A DNA stretch of 64,000 nucleotides. Origin: AC-50 sp035640455. Lineage in GTDB: Bacteria; Actinomycetota; Thermoleophilia; Gaiellales; Gaiellaceae. Numbering within the stretch: position 1 is the stretch's first letter; every line of letters starts with the position of its first letter. Below the pieces are notes generated by a model. The model was given only the letters and a program-made list of their open reading frames with translations. It did no database searches and was not told where the DNA came from. The stretch covers positions 1 to 64,000 of the forward strand of contig DASQWB010000032.1 of the NCBI GenBank assembly GCA_035640455.1, written 5' to 3'. Below are positions 1-9,107 of this stretch, piece by piece. A program made the position numbers and the translations under genes.

Positions 1-1
1 G

Positions 2-3000
2 TATGACGTGCCGGCGGATCCGTCGGGCTCGATCACGCCGGGTGGCGCGCCGGTCAGCGTGACGACGACGGCGCCGGGGCAGAACGCTTCCTATTCGTTC
101 ACGGCGACGCAGGGGCAGCGGGTGAGCCTGCGCGTCGACACCGGCACGCTGACCTCGCCCTGTAGCTGCGGCGGGATCGAGTACGTGCGGATCTGGAACG
201 GCGGCCAGCAGATCGCGGGCACGAGCCCGCTCGGCTCGAACTCGTGGGACTTCATCGACGTCCAGACCCTGAACGCGGGCACCTATCAGGTGGTGGTCGA
301 TCCACCCGGCGACGCCTACGGACAGACGACGCTGCGCCTGTACGACGTGCCGCCTGACTTAACCAGTCCGCCCATGGTGGTGAACGGCTCGCCACGCACG
401 ATCACCTTGGGCACGCCAGGCCAGAACGCCCTCTTCCCCTTCCACGGCCAGGGCGGGCAGCGGGTGACGCTGGCCTGGTCTGGGAGCACGATCTCGGGCA
501 CGCAGTACAAGATCGAGGACCCGAACGGGAACACGCTCGTCGGCACCGGCTGGGAGCCGCCCGGCCCGGCGAGCATCACGACCACGCTTACGGCCGGCAC
601 GAGCGACAACTACAAGATCTTCGTCAACCCGTTCGCCGACGCGACCGGCAACGTCACCCTCACCTTGACCGGCACCTCCCCGCAGGAGACCGGTTGCGGA
701 TTCGGCGGCGTCTACTTCAGCGCTCGGCTGGCGAAATGCGGGAGCGCGATGCTGCTCGACCCGGTGAACACCCTCACCGGCGCCTTCCAGGCCGAGGAGA
801 CGGACGTCTCCCTCCCCGGCGCCGGGGTGCCGTTCACATGGACGCGCTCGTATACCTCCTCCGACCAGACGGTGGGCCGGCTCGGGCAGGGGTGGACCGA
901 CAGCCTCTCCGCTTCACTGGCGATCCAGCAGAACGGCGACGTGATCGTCCATTCCGAGGACGGGCAGCAGGTCTACTACACCAAGCAGCCCGACGGGAGC
1001 TTCGTCGGCGCCGCCGGCGCCCAGGCGACCCTGTCGCTCGTCGGCTCGAACTACCAGCTCGTCCGCAACGACCAGGTCACTTACACCTTCGACTCGCAAG
1101 GCCGGCTGACCGCGCTCAAAGACCGCGACAACCAAGGCCTCACGCTCACCTACAACGGCTCCAACCAGCTCGCCTCGGTCACCGACGCGGCGAGCCGCCA
1201 GGCGACCTTCACCTACACCGGCAGCCTCCTGACCCAGGTGACGCTCGCCGACACCCGCCACGTCAACTACGGCTACACCGGCAACCTGCTCACCTCCGTC
1301 ACCGACCTGAACGGCAAGACGACGACGTACACCTACGACGGCGGCAACCGGCTGGCGAACATCGTCGACCCGCTCGGCCACGCCCAGGTGCAGAACACCT
1401 ACGGCTCAGACGGCCGCGTCACCCAGCAGAAGGACGCCGCCAACAACATCAGCGGCTTCTCCTGGGACAGCTCCACGCAGACCGCGACCGTCACCGATCC
1501 GCGCGGCAACGTCTGGAAGGACGTCTACCAGAACGGCGTCCTCTTCAAGCGAATCGACGCCCAGACGAACGTCGTCCAGTTCGGCTTCGACTCCAACCTC
1601 AACGAGACCAGCGTCACGAGCCCCAGCGGACAGCAGGTCTCGCTCGGCTACGACTCCAAGGGCAACCTCACCTCGGCCACCTCGACCGACCTCAACGCGA
1701 CGAAGACGTACACGTACAACGCGCGCAACGACGTCGCCACCATGACGGATGCGCGCGGCAAGGTGACGAGCTACGGCTACGACGCGAACGGGAACCTGAC
1801 GAGCGTGACCGTCGACGGAGTGACCGTCGCCACGTACGCCTACAACGCGCAGGGCCAGCTGACGAGCTCGACCGACGGGAACAACAAGACCACTACCTAC
1901 ACGTACGACGCGAACGGGAACGTCGCGTCGATCACGGACGCGCTCGGCAACAAGAACACGTACACCTACGACGCCGCCGGGCGCGTGCTCACGCACGTCA
2001 TGCCGCTCGGCAACGTCGTCGGAGGCGATCCCAACGCGCACAAGTGGACGTACACCTACGACGGCGAGGGGCACCAGCTCACCGAGACGAACCCGCTCGG
2101 CAAGACGACGACGTCGACCTACGACGACGCGGGCAACCTCGCCTCGGTCACCGACGCGCTGAACCACGCCACGACCTACGCGTACAACGCCTCGAACCGG
2201 CTGACGTCGGTGACCGCGCCTGCGAGCGGCGTCGTCTCGTACACCTACGACTCGGTCGGAAACCGGCTCACGGCCACCGACGCGCTGAATCACACGACGA
2301 CCAGCACGTACGACGCCGACAACCGGCTCGCCAGCGTGACCTCGCCGCTCAACGAGAAGACGACTTACTTCTACGACGCGAACGGCAACCTGATCAAGCA
2401 GGTCGACCCGCGCGGGAACGTGCAGGGGGCGAACCCGGACGACTACGCGACCACCTTCACCTACGACGTCGCCGGGCGGGTGCTCTCGAAGACCGATCCG
2501 CTGGCGCACGTCACCAGCTATGCCTACGACAAGGTCGGCAACCGGACGAGCGTCACCGACGCATTGAGCCACACGACGAGCTACGCCTACGACGCGCAGA
2601 GCCGGCTGACGTCGGTGACGGCGCCGGACGGCGGCGTCACGGCATACACCTACGACGGGGCCGGCAATGTGCTCACGCGCGTCGACGCCAAGAACCACAC
2701 GACGACCTACACCTACGACGGGGCCAACGAGCTGCTGAGCATGACCTCGCCGACCGGGCAGAAGTGGACCTACGCGTACGACGCCGACGGGAACCAGACC
2801 TCGATGGTCGACGCGAACGGGAACTCGACCCAGACCGCCGGCGACGGCACGACGACGAGGACCTACGACGCGATCGGCCAGTTGACCGCGATCGGCTACT
2901 CGGATTCCACCCCAGGTGTCTCGTTCACCTACGACGCGGTCGGCAACCGGACGCAGATGACCGACGGCGGCGGCAGCCAGACCTACACGTATGACGCCGC

Positions 3001-4708
3001 GAACCGGCTGGCGGGGGTGACGCGCGGGACGAACACGTTCTCGTATGCCTACGACGTGGCCGGCAACCTCACGTCCCGGACCTACCCGGACAGCACGGTC
3101 ACCACCTACGCCTACGACAACGACGAGCGCCTCGCCAGCGCCACGAGCGGCGGCGTGACCACCGCGTACGCATACGACCCGGCGTCCAACCTGCTCACGA
3201 CGACGCTCCCGTCGGGGAACGGCTACGTCGAGACGCGCACCTACGACCGCGCCGGCCGGCTGACCGACGTGAAGAACGCCAAGGCCGGCGTGACGTTGTC
3301 GGAGTTCGCGGTCACGATGGACGTGGTCGGCAACCCGACGACGATCGTGCGCAGCGGCGCCGTCGCCAGCACCACGACCTACGGCTACGACGCCAACGAC
3401 CGGCTGACGAGCGTCTGCTTCCAGGCCGGAAGCTGCCCCGGCGGCGCCGACCCGTTCATCCGCTGGACCTACGATCTGGTCGGCAACCGGCTCACCGAAG
3501 CCAGGCCCACGGGCACCACCAACTACACCTACAACAATGCCGACCAGATGACCCAGGCCGGCACGACCGCCTATACCTACGACCAGAACGGCAACCAGAA
3601 GACCGCCGGCACGAAGACGTTTAGCTACGACCTCGCGAACCGGCTGAGCTCGACCACCAGCGGCAGCACCACCACCACCTACACCTACGACGGCGACGGC
3701 AACCGGCTCCAGGCCTCGACGGGCAGCCAAGCCTCGAAGAAGACGAACTACCTCTGGGACACCAACAACACGCTGCCGCAGATGGCGCTCGAGCGCGACG
3801 GCTCGAACGCCCTCCTGCGCCGGTACGTGTACGGGTCAAGCCGGATCTCGATGACGACCGGCGGCGCCGCCTACTACTACCACTACGACAACCTCGGCTC
3901 CGTCGCCAACGTCACCAACGCGAGCGGCACCAGCATGTGGACCGAGCAGTACGAGCCCTTCGGCTCGATCCGCACCGAGACCAAGAACAACAACTCCGCG
4001 CCGACCAACTTCATGAAGTTCACCGGCGAGTACCAGGACCCGACCGGCCTCTACTACCTGCGGGCGCGGCTGGACGATCCCACCCTCGGGCGCTTCCTGA
4101 CCCGGGATCCCGTCGAGCCGTCCGTCTCCGATCCGTACGTCTCCACCTATCTCTACGTCGCGGATCGACCGACGGTGATGGTCGACCCGAGCGGCGAGAT
4201 GATGGAGTTCTCGAACGACGCTCAGCTCTACGCCGACCAGGCGAGCTCGACGTGTGACGACTCGAGGACGCCGGATCAGCGCATCCGCTGCTCCTACCAC
4301 TTCCTCATCGACCGGTTCGTCACCGCCTCGGTCAAGTATCCGAAGATCCACAGTGCGGGCCTGGTCGGCAACTTCTGGACCGAGACCGAGCGAGATCCGC
4401 TCAACCCGCGCACCGTCCAGGACAACGGCGGGCCGGGCCGCGGGATCGTGCAGTGGGGCGTGAACGACCGGTGGCAGCTCGTGATCGCGTTCGCGCAGAA
4501 GCGGCATCTCAACCGGTGGAAGCTCGGCACTCAGCTCAGGTTCGTCTGGTACGAGCTGCACACGACCGAGGGGAGGGCCTGGGCCAAGCTGATCGCCACG
4601 AGCAAGGTCAAAGACGCGGCAGACGCCGTGAGGATTTATTACGAGCGAACGCCTAATGGTGCGAAAAAGCGCGAGGACTACGCCGCGACGGTCTTCAAGA
4701 ACTATTGA
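2..4708 (+). CDS. RHS-repeat polymorphic toxin with C-terminal lysozyme-like domain (5' end outside window)
   Basis: The reading frame is open to the left edge. The residues just before the first in-window GTG (position 8) read YDVP, the same motif that ends a later N-terminal domain (around nt 340), so the gene starts upstream of the window. Order: pre-peptidase-like beta domains, a DUF6531/RHS entry segment (about nt 750-1100), some 25 YD repeats of the YTYDxxGN type, and the RHS core ending with the GLYYLRAR and DPxG landmarks (nt 4040-4195). After DPSGE comes a 169-residue variable C-terminus (nt 4199-4705). It reads GLVGNFWTETE, then a GIVQWG motif and a 'TQLRFVWYEL' helix, which fits the phage tail lysozyme (Phage_lysozyme2) pattern with a Glu in the TETE segment as likely catalyst. 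The probable role is a secreted or cell-surface contact-dependent toxin that cuts peptidoglycan. The RHS call is secure; the toxin-domain family is inferred from motif shape. Confidence 0.9.
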   Translation, partial: YDVPADPSGSITPGGAPVSVTTTAPGQNASYSFTATQGQRVSLRVDTGTLTSPCSCGGIEYVRIWNGGQQIAGTSPLGSNSWDFIDVQTLNAGTYQVVVDPPGDAYGQTTLRLYDVPPDLTSPPMVVNGSPRTITLGTPGQNALFPFHGQGGQRVTLAWSGSTISGTQYKIEDPNGNTLVGTGWEPPGPASITTTLTAGTSDNYKIFVNPFADATGNVTLTLTGTSPQETGCGFGGVYFSARLAKCGSAMLLDPVNTLTGAFQAEETDVSLPGAGVPFTWTRSYTSSDQTVGRLGQGWTDSLSASLAIQQNGDVIVHSEDGQQVYYTKQPDGSFVGAAGAQATLSLVGSNYQLVRNDQVTYTFDSQGRLTALKDRDNQGLTLTYNGSNQLASVTDAASRQATFTYTGSLLTQVTLADTRHVNYGYTGNLLTSVTDLNGKTTTYTYDGGNRLANIVDPLGHAQVQNTYGSDGRVTQQKDAANNISGFSWDSSTQTATVTDPRGNVWKDVYQNGVLFKRIDAQTNVVQFGFDSNLNETSVTSPSGQQVSLGYDSKGNLTSATSTDLNATKTYTYNARNDVATMTDARGKVTSYGYDANGNLTSVTVDGVTVATYAYNAQGQLTSSTDGNNKTTTYTYDANGNVASITDALGNKNTYTYDAAGRVLTHVMPLGNVVGGDPNAHKWTYTYDGEGHQLTETNPLGKTTTSTYDDAGNLASVTDALNHATTYAYNASNRLTSVTAPASGVVSYTYDSVGNRLTATDALNHTTTSTYDADNRLASVTSPLNEKTTYFYDANGNLIKQVDPRGNVQGANPDDYATTFTYDVAGRVLSKTDPLAHVTSYAYDKVGNRTSVTDALSHTTSYAYDAQSRLTSVTAPDGGVTAYTYDGAGNVLTRVDAKNHTTTYTYDGANELLSMTSPTGQKWTYAYDADGNQTSMVDANGNSTQTAGDGTTTRTYDAIGQLTAIGYSDSTPGVSFTYDAVGNRTQMTDGGGSQTYTYDAANRLAGVTRGTNTFSYAYDVAGNLTSRTYPDSTVTTYAYDNDERLASATSGGVTTAYAYDPASNLLTTTLPSGNGYVETRTYDRAGRLTDVKNAKAGVTLSEFAVTMDVVGNPTTIVRSGAVASTTTYGYDANDRLTSVCFQAGSCPGGADPFIRWTYDLVGNRLTEARPTGTTNYTYNNADQMTQAGTTAYTYDQNGNQKTAGTKTFSYDLANRLSSTTSGSTTTTYTYDGDGNRLQASTGSQASKKTNYLWDTNNTLPQMALERDGSNALLRRYVYGSSRISMTTGGAAYYYHYDNLGSVANVTNASGTSMWTEQYEPFGSIRTETKNNNSAPTNFMKFTGEYQDPTGLYYLRARLDDPTLGRFLTRDPVEPSVSDPYVSTYLYVADRPTVMVDPSGEMMEFSNDAQLYADQASSTCDDSRTPDQRIRCSYHFLIDRFVTASVKYPKIHSAGLVGNFWTETERDPLNPRTVQDNGGPGRGIVQWGVNDRWQLVIAFAQKRHLNRWKLGTQLRFVWYELHTTEGRAWAKLIATSKVKDAADAVRIYYERTPNGAKKREDYAATVFKNY

Positions 4709-4713
4709 TAGTC

Positions 4714-4719
4714 AAGGAG
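4714..4719 (+). promoter_or_regulatory. Ribosome binding site fixing the start of the downstream lipoprotein
   Basis: AAGGAG lies 1 nt before a TTG (4721) and 10 nt before a GTG (4730). The spacing makes the GTG at 4730 the likely start. The site lies only 5 nt after the RHS stop, so the two genes are probably translated from one transcript. Confidence 0.6.
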
Positions 4720-4729
4720 CTTGAGCCGG

Positions 4730-5554
4730 GTGATATCGCGCACGAAGATCGTCTGCTGGGCCGCCGTGGTTCTCCTCGGGGTGGCCTGCAGCAGCGGCAC
4801 CTCGACTAGCACCGGCGGAGCCGCCGGTTCGGCGGCGAGCGTGTCCCCACTCGCCGTGTCCGAATCGCCGACTCCGCCGGTGCGACTGCCCAACTACCGG
4901 ACGAGCGGCACCTACCCGCAGGTTTCGGGTGGAAAGGTCAGGCTCGAAGCGGTGAACGCGGCACTTCGCGACGCCGTGCTCCGGGCGCAACGCCGGTACG
5001 CGGCCTTCGTCCGGCGGGAGTACATGCCGTCGATGCCGGAGCTGTTCGGGCCGGGCTACCGCTACTCGGGGACGTACAGGACCTCGCCCAGGCTGAGCTT
5101 GATCTCGGCGAGCACCGTCGTCGTGAGCGCGCTGATCCCGGTTTTAGAGGTGCTTCCCGGCGGGACCGGCGGCGCGACGTGGCTCTCCGTGACGGTCCGG
5201 GTGCCGTCCGGTGCTCCCGTCGGGATCCGCGGGCTGTTCTCGCAACCGGCGCGAGGGCTGCGGGCGCTGGCCGCCGCGGTTCGACGGAAGGTTCTCGCGA
5301 CGAACAGCTGCATTCGAGCTTCCAACCGCGGCCCCGGTCGCGCGATCAACGCCCGTGGCTTCGCTCCGACACCGAGGAACTACCGCTACTTCTCACTCAC
5401 CGCGAAAGGGTTCGCGGTGGGCTTCCCGATCGACCAGGTCGGAGGATCCTCGTGTGGCCGCGTCCAGACGACGGTGCCGTACGCCGTCGTGCGGCCGTAT
5501 CTGAGCGCACTCGGCCGACGGCTTGTCGCCGGCGTCCGTCGAGCGCCGCGATGA
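4730..5554 (+). CDS. Lipoprotein with DUF3298/RsiV-like C-terminus; candidate immunity protein for the RHS toxin
   Basis: About 274 aa from GTG 4730. A short charged N-terminus, a hydrophobic stretch and a lipobox GVAC (Cys about residue 20) predict a lipid-anchored extracytoplasmic protein, followed by a Ser/Thr/Gly linker. The C-terminal part (about nt 5385-5530) has a 'FSLTAKGFAVGFP' segment and then a 'TTVPYAVVRPYL' segment. This is the arrangement seen in DUF3298, the lysozyme-binding domain of the Bacillus anti-sigma factor RsiV. The gene begins 21 nt after the RHS stop. A lysozyme-type toxin would need immunity outside the membrane, so location and domain agree with a role as cognate immunity protein. 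That function is an inference; the DUF3298 match is by eye and moderate. Confidence 0.65.
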   Translation: MISRTKIVCWAAVVLLGVACSSGTSTSTGGAAGSAASVSPLAVSESPTPPVRLPNYRTSGTYPQVSGGKVRLEAVNAALRDAVLRAQRRYAAFVRREYMPSMPELFGPGYRYSGTYRTSPRLSLISASTVVVSALIPVLEVLPGGTGGATWLSVTVRVPSGAPVGIRGLFSQPARGLRALAAAVRRKVLATNSCIRASNRGPGRAINARGFAPTPRNYRYFSLTAKGFAVGFPIDQVGGSSCGRVQTTVPYAVVRPYLSALGRRLVAGVRRAPR

Positions 5555-5556
5555 CG

Positions 5557-6731
5557 CCTTAGGCTGGACGGCCTCCGAGATGTGCCGACAGGTTCGGCTC
5601 ATCTCGTCTCCATCTTGCGGGCACCCTAGACGATGTCGGCGGGGATGCGGCCGTGGGTGAGGCGGCCGTGGTGGACGCGGTCGGTGTTGTAGTAGGTGAG
5701 GTAGCGGTCGAGTTCGCGGCTGAGCGCGGTGAAGCGTGGGTAGAGGTGGCGGGCGAAGGCGGGTCGCCAGCACTCGTCGAGGATCGTCTTGTGCAGTGCC
5801 TCGACATGGCCGTTGGTCTGCGGCCGGCCGGCGTGGATATGCGTGACGCGGGCGCCGAGCCGCTCGAGCGTCTGGTGGAAGCGCTCGCCCCGGTACTCGT
5901 TGCCGTTGTCGCAGAGCACGCGCTCGAGTCGCCAGCCGGCGGCCTTCAGGTCGGTGGCGACGCGGCGGGCGAGCTTCGACGTCTGGGCGGCGGTCGGGTT
6001 GCCTTGCTTGCAGATCACTAGCTCGGCCCAGGCCTAGGAGGAGCAGCAATCGATCGCGGTCAACTGCCAGATCGCGCCGGTGGTTTCCGCGTAGCCGGCC
6101 GACGTAGAAGCAGTCGATGCCAACCAGCTCGCCGGGCCGCTCGACCTCGATGCGCGCTTCCGGCCCAGGATCGCGCGGCGGCTCGTACGGCGCCCGGTAG
6201 CCGGCGACGAGCGACAACCGCTTGCTGCGGGTGTTGAGGCCGTGCCGGCGCAGGCAGCGCCAGACCCGTTGGCTGAGACGACGATCCCGCCCCAGCGCGG
6301 CCGCGCCAACTCGGAGGCGATCCGGCGCGGACCAAGACCGGGATAGGCGAGTGCGAAAGCGACGATCCGCTCCTCGATGATCGCCGACAGCTGGTTGGGC
6401 ATCCGCGGCCGACGCCGCTCCCGCGGACGCAGCATCTCCAGCCCATGCCGGTCGACCTGTCGCTTCCAGGCGTAGTAGGTCGACCGATGCACACCGAAAG
6501 TGCGACACGCGGCCGCCACCCCGACTCGACCGGCCAGATCGAACAGCTGCACCCGGTAGCCGAACAACACGTCATCCTGGCTCACGCGACTCGCTCCTCT
6601 CTCCACTTGGCGGTGAAGAGGCGAGCCTGAGCCGCACAACGGACAGCGCCCGGCCATGGCCGGGCGCTTCCACATCTCAAAGACCTACCGAGCTCCCAGC
6701 TGTCGGGAGAACTCGGAGACAGTCCACCTTA
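5557..6731 (-). mobile_element. Degenerate insertion sequence, IS481-like, copy 1
   Basis: About 1.17 kb bounded by imperfect inverted ends (left TTAGGCTGGACGGCCTCCGA, right in reverse TAAGGTGGACTGTCTCCGAG). The same ends flank the intact copy at 45.3-46.5 kb. CCTTA is present at both outer edges (5557-5561 and 6727-6731), which may be a 5-bp target duplication or part of the ends. It sits exactly between the lipoprotein stop and the nucleotidyltransferase stop, and the latter's TAA lies within the boundary. The only gene inside is broken. Confidence 0.8.
5599..6585 (-). pseudogene. Broken IS481-like DDE transposase
   Basis: Aligns end to end with the intact transposase at 45446-46432, and both spans are 987 nt. 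Lesions compared with the intact copy: a 1-nt deletion near 6268 (AACGGGTCTGG against AACGGCGTTTGG), a compensating 1-nt insertion near 6090, an amber TAG at 6034-6036 in place of a Tyr codon, and a second amber TAG at 5626-5628, again in place of Tyr. The HTH region, the GELVGID segment and the DNG and HxE parts of the DDE core are all still recognisable in pieces. It cannot make an active enzyme without frameshifting and suppression. Confidence 0.88.
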
Positions 6732-7598
6732 GGCCGGCTTCCACGGCTCGTGCCGCGCGCCGAGCGGGCGGCGGAGCGGCGGCAGCTCGAGGTCCGGGAG
6801 CTCGGCCTCGACCAGCGCCTGCGTCTCGCCGACGAGCCGCTCGAGCTCGTCCGCGGCCTCCTCGCTCTCCGCCTCGAGGAGGTGCTCGAGGCGGTCGGCG
6901 AGGTCGGGGGGCGCGAGCGTCATCCGCGCGGTCAGCTTCCGCAGCCGCTTGAGCTCGAAGTGCGGCGCCATGTAGAGCCGGTTCAGCGCGCCGAGGACGG
7001 CGAGGAGGTCGAGGGCTGCGGCGACGAGGACCTGGCGCCGCCAGATGGACGTGTCCCGGACGGCGAGCCGGCGCGCGGTGTACCAGAGTGGGAAGAAGCG
7101 CCAGTGGTGCACGATCATCTTCCGGCGAAGCGCGTCCGGGTAGTCGGCGAGGCGGGCGCGCCACTCCGCGATCAGCTCCTCGCCGCGAAGCGGTAGCCCC
7201 GCCTGGACGCCCTCGACGACCTTGTGGAGCGGCGACTCGAGCTCCTCGCCGCCGAGGGCGCGCGTTAGCTCGCGCTCGGCCGCGCTCACCCTGGTGAACG
7301 CGAGCTGGCATTCGACCCCGTCGAGCCGGAAGCTCTCGCCGTGGTCGTTCTCGTCGCGCGGGTAGATGAGCTCGCGGTGTGCGCCGCCGAGTCGTTCCAG
7401 CACCGCGTCGATGCGCTCCACCGGCGGGAGCTCGTCGCAGTAGACGATCAGGTCGAGGTCGGAGTACAGGTCGGCCTCGCCGGTCGCCGCCGACCCGACG
7501 AGGAGGATCGCGCGCGGCTCGGTCTCCTCGACCACGACGTCGGCGATTCGCCCGGCGAGCGCGCGCAGGTAGCCGGTCGGAGTCTCGGGTGCCGGCAT
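6729..7598 (-). CDS. Nucleotidyltransferase-domain protein
   Basis: About 289 aa from ATG 7598; a longer in-frame extension to 7640 would run into the divergent cupin gene. The motif GSAATGEADLYSDLDLIVY (about residues 34-52) is the GSx10DxD signature of the polymerase-beta-like nucleotidyltransferase fold, with two Asp metal ligands. The rest is helical, resembling the all-alpha part of DUF4037/aminoglycoside-type transferases. Substrate is unknown. Its stop codon TAA (6731-6729) falls in the insertion-sequence boundary, so the last residues may have changed when the element inserted. Confidence 0.75.
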   Translation of the reverse strand: MPAPETPTGYLRALAGRIADVVVEETEPRAILLVGSAATGEADLYSDLDLIVYCDELPPVERIDAVLERLGGAHRELIYPRDENDHGESFRLDGVECQLAFTRVSAAERELTRALGGEELESPLHKVVEGVQAGLPLRGEELIAEWRARLADYPDALRRKMIVHHWRFFPLWYTARRLAVRDTSIWRRQVLVAAALDLLAVLGALNRLYMAPHFELKRLRKLTARMTLAPPDLADRLEHLLEAESEEAADELERLVGETQALVEAELPDLELPPLRRPLGARHEPWKPA

Positions 7599-7603
7599 CG
7601 TCG

Positions 7604-7609
7604 TAGCAT
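7604..7609 (+). promoter_or_regulatory. -10 box TAGCAT, leaderless start of the cupin gene
   Basis: TAGCAT ends 6 nt before the GTG at 7616; no Shine-Dalgarno sequence precedes the GTG. One of more than a dozen such boxes in this window. Confidence 0.55.
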
Positions 7610-7615
7610 CTTGAC

Positions 7616-8200
7616 GTGACCGAGTTCGTCCTCGACACATCCGTCGTGCGGAACTTCGTCGCGGACGTCGAGCAGGCGATCGCGGCCGCCTCCTCGCCGG
7701 CCGAGGCCTGCGAGGCGATCAGGCCGCGCTTCGCCGAGCTCCTCGCCGACCTTGACTGGCTCCCGGAGCGGTATCAGGCGTCCGCGCCGGAGAGCGGGAT
7801 GGGCGGCGGCATCGGCCAGTGGCTCCTCTACCGCGCCGAGGACGGGTCGCTGTCGCTCTTCTCGCTCGTCGTGCCGCCCCGTGCGGAGACGCCGATCCAC
7901 GACCACCTCGCCTGGGGTCTCGTCGGCCTCTACCGCGGCACGCAGGACGAGGAGATCTACGTGCGCGGGAACGGCGGGCTCGAGCTCGTCGAGCGGCGCT
8001 CGCTCGTGCCCGGCGACTTCTACGTCCTCATCCCGCCGCGCGACGACATCCACCGCGTGCGGACGACCTCCCCCGAGACGTCGGTGTCGATCCACCTCCT
8101 GACGAACGACACCGGCTGTGTCTGGCGGCACGCCTACGACGCCGACTCCGGCGAGGCGAGGCCGTTCCGCTCCGGTTACGTCAACGTCTCGTGCGAGTGA
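7616..8200 (+). CDS. Cysteine-dioxygenase-like cupin metalloenzyme
   Basis: 194 aa. A cupin core holds the motif PIHDHLAWGLVGLYRG with His95 and His97, and a third His at about 146 (DDIHRVR). This makes the 3-His iron triad used by thiol dioxygenases (cysteine or 3-mercaptopropionate dioxygenase). The likely reaction is oxygenation of a small thiol; substrate cannot be told from sequence. It is divergent from the nucleotidyltransferase with 17 nt between the starts, and ends 13 nt before purM. The cysteine-synthesis genes a few kb downstream make a role in sulfur metabolism plausible. Confidence 0.75.
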   Translation: MTEFVLDTSVVRNFVADVEQAIAAASSPAEACEAIRPRFAELLADLDWLPERYQASAPESGMGGGIGQWLLYRAEDGSLSLFSLVVPPRAETPIHDHLAWGLVGLYRGTQDEEIYVRGNGGLELVERRSLVPGDFYVLIPPRDDIHRVRTTSPETSVSIHLLTNDTGCVWRHAYDADSGEARPFRSGYVNVSCE

Positions 8201-8213
8201 GAGACTGCTTCTC

Positions 8214-9107
8214 TTGAAGCCGACGTACGAGAGCGCGGGGGTCTCGCTCGCCAAGGCCGACGACGTCGTCGAGCGGCTGCGCGCCGCGGTCGAGTCGACC
8301 GGCGCCCGCGGCTTCGGCGCCTTCGCGGGGCTCCATCCGCTCGACGACCGGCGGTTCCTCGTCGCCTCGACCGACGGCGTCGGCTCGAAGCTCGTGCTCG
8401 CGCGGCGGGCCGGACGGCTTCGCTCCGCCGGCGCCGACCTTGCCGCCCACTGCATCAACGACGTCCTCACGACCGGCGCGGAGCCGCTCTTCCTCCTCGA
8501 CTACGTCGCCGCGGCGAGCCTCGACCTCGACCAGGTCGCCGAGCTCGTCGAGGGCGCGGCGGAGGTGTGCCGCGCCGCCGGCGTGGCGCTGATCGGCGGC
8601 GAGACGGCCGAGCTGCCCGGGATCTACCGCGACCGAGAGCTCGACTTCGCCGGCACTTGCGTCGGGATCGTCGAGCGCTCGCGGCTCGTCGACGGCTCGC
8701 GGTGTCGCCCCGGCGACCTCGTCGTCGGCTTCCCGTCGTCGGGGGCGCACGCGAACGGCTTCTCGCTGATCCGCCGGATCCTCGAGGTCGAGCCGTACGA
8801 CGGTCCCGACCTGCTCGCCCCCACCCGGCTCTACCTCGACGACGTGCGCGGGCTGCGCGAGCAGGCGGACGTCCGCGCCCTCGCGCACGTCACCGGCGGC
8901 GGCATCGCCGCGAACCTCGCCCGGGTGCTCCCGGAGGGCGTCGAGGCGCGAATCGACTGGGACGCGTGGGAGCGGCCGCCTGTCTTCGAATGGCTCGCGC
9001 GGCACGTCGAGGAGGGGGAGCTGCGCCGCGTCTTCAACCTCGGCATCGGGTACTGCGCGGTCGTTCCCGACGCCGGCGACGGCCTCGTCATCGGCGAGCT
9101 CGCGTGA
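8214..9107 (+). CDS. purM: Phosphoribosylformylglycinamidine cyclo-ligase (AIR synthase)
   Basis: Makes AIR from FGAM with ATP in purine synthesis. The conserved N-terminus YESAGVSLAKADDVV, the STDGVGSKL motif, the HCINDVLTTGAEPLFLLDY motif and the GGETAELPGIY motif are all present. Start chosen at TTG 8214 because the family normally begins just before Y(K/E)xAGV. A longer frame back to 8118 overlaps the cupin gene and is not conserved-looking. At about 297 aa it is shorter than the usual 340, missing part of the C-terminal tail after FNLGIGYCAVVP. It overlaps purN by 4 nt (GTGA). Confidence 0.9.
   Translation: MKPTYESAGVSLAKADDVVERLRAAVESTGARGFGAFAGLHPLDDRRFLVASTDGVGSKLVLARRAGRLRSAGADLAAHCINDVLTTGAEPLFLLDYVAAASLDLDQVAELVEGAAEVCRAAGVALIGGETAELPGIYRDRELDFAGTCVGIVERSRLVDGSRCRPGDLVVGFPSSGAHANGFSLIRRILEVEPYDGPDLLAPTRLYLDDVRGLREQADVRALAHVTGGGIAANLARVLPEGVEARIDWDAWERPPVFEWLARHVEEGELRRVFNLGIGYCAVVPDAGDGLVIGELA

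Noticed and set aside
694..3730. Long overlapping frames on both strands of the RHS gene (766 and 774 codons)
   Set aside because: Products are Arg/His/Asp-rich shadows of the YD repeats without any domain; the RHS frame explains the region.
5626..6036. UAG recoded as Tyr or Pyl in the transposase
   Set aside because: Many normal genes here end in TAG, and the same gene carries frameshifts, so simple decay is more likely.
6656..6952. Plus-strand ORF spanning the insertion-sequence edge
   Set aside because: Ala/Arg-rich shadow of the nucleotidyltransferase gene; no support as a gene.
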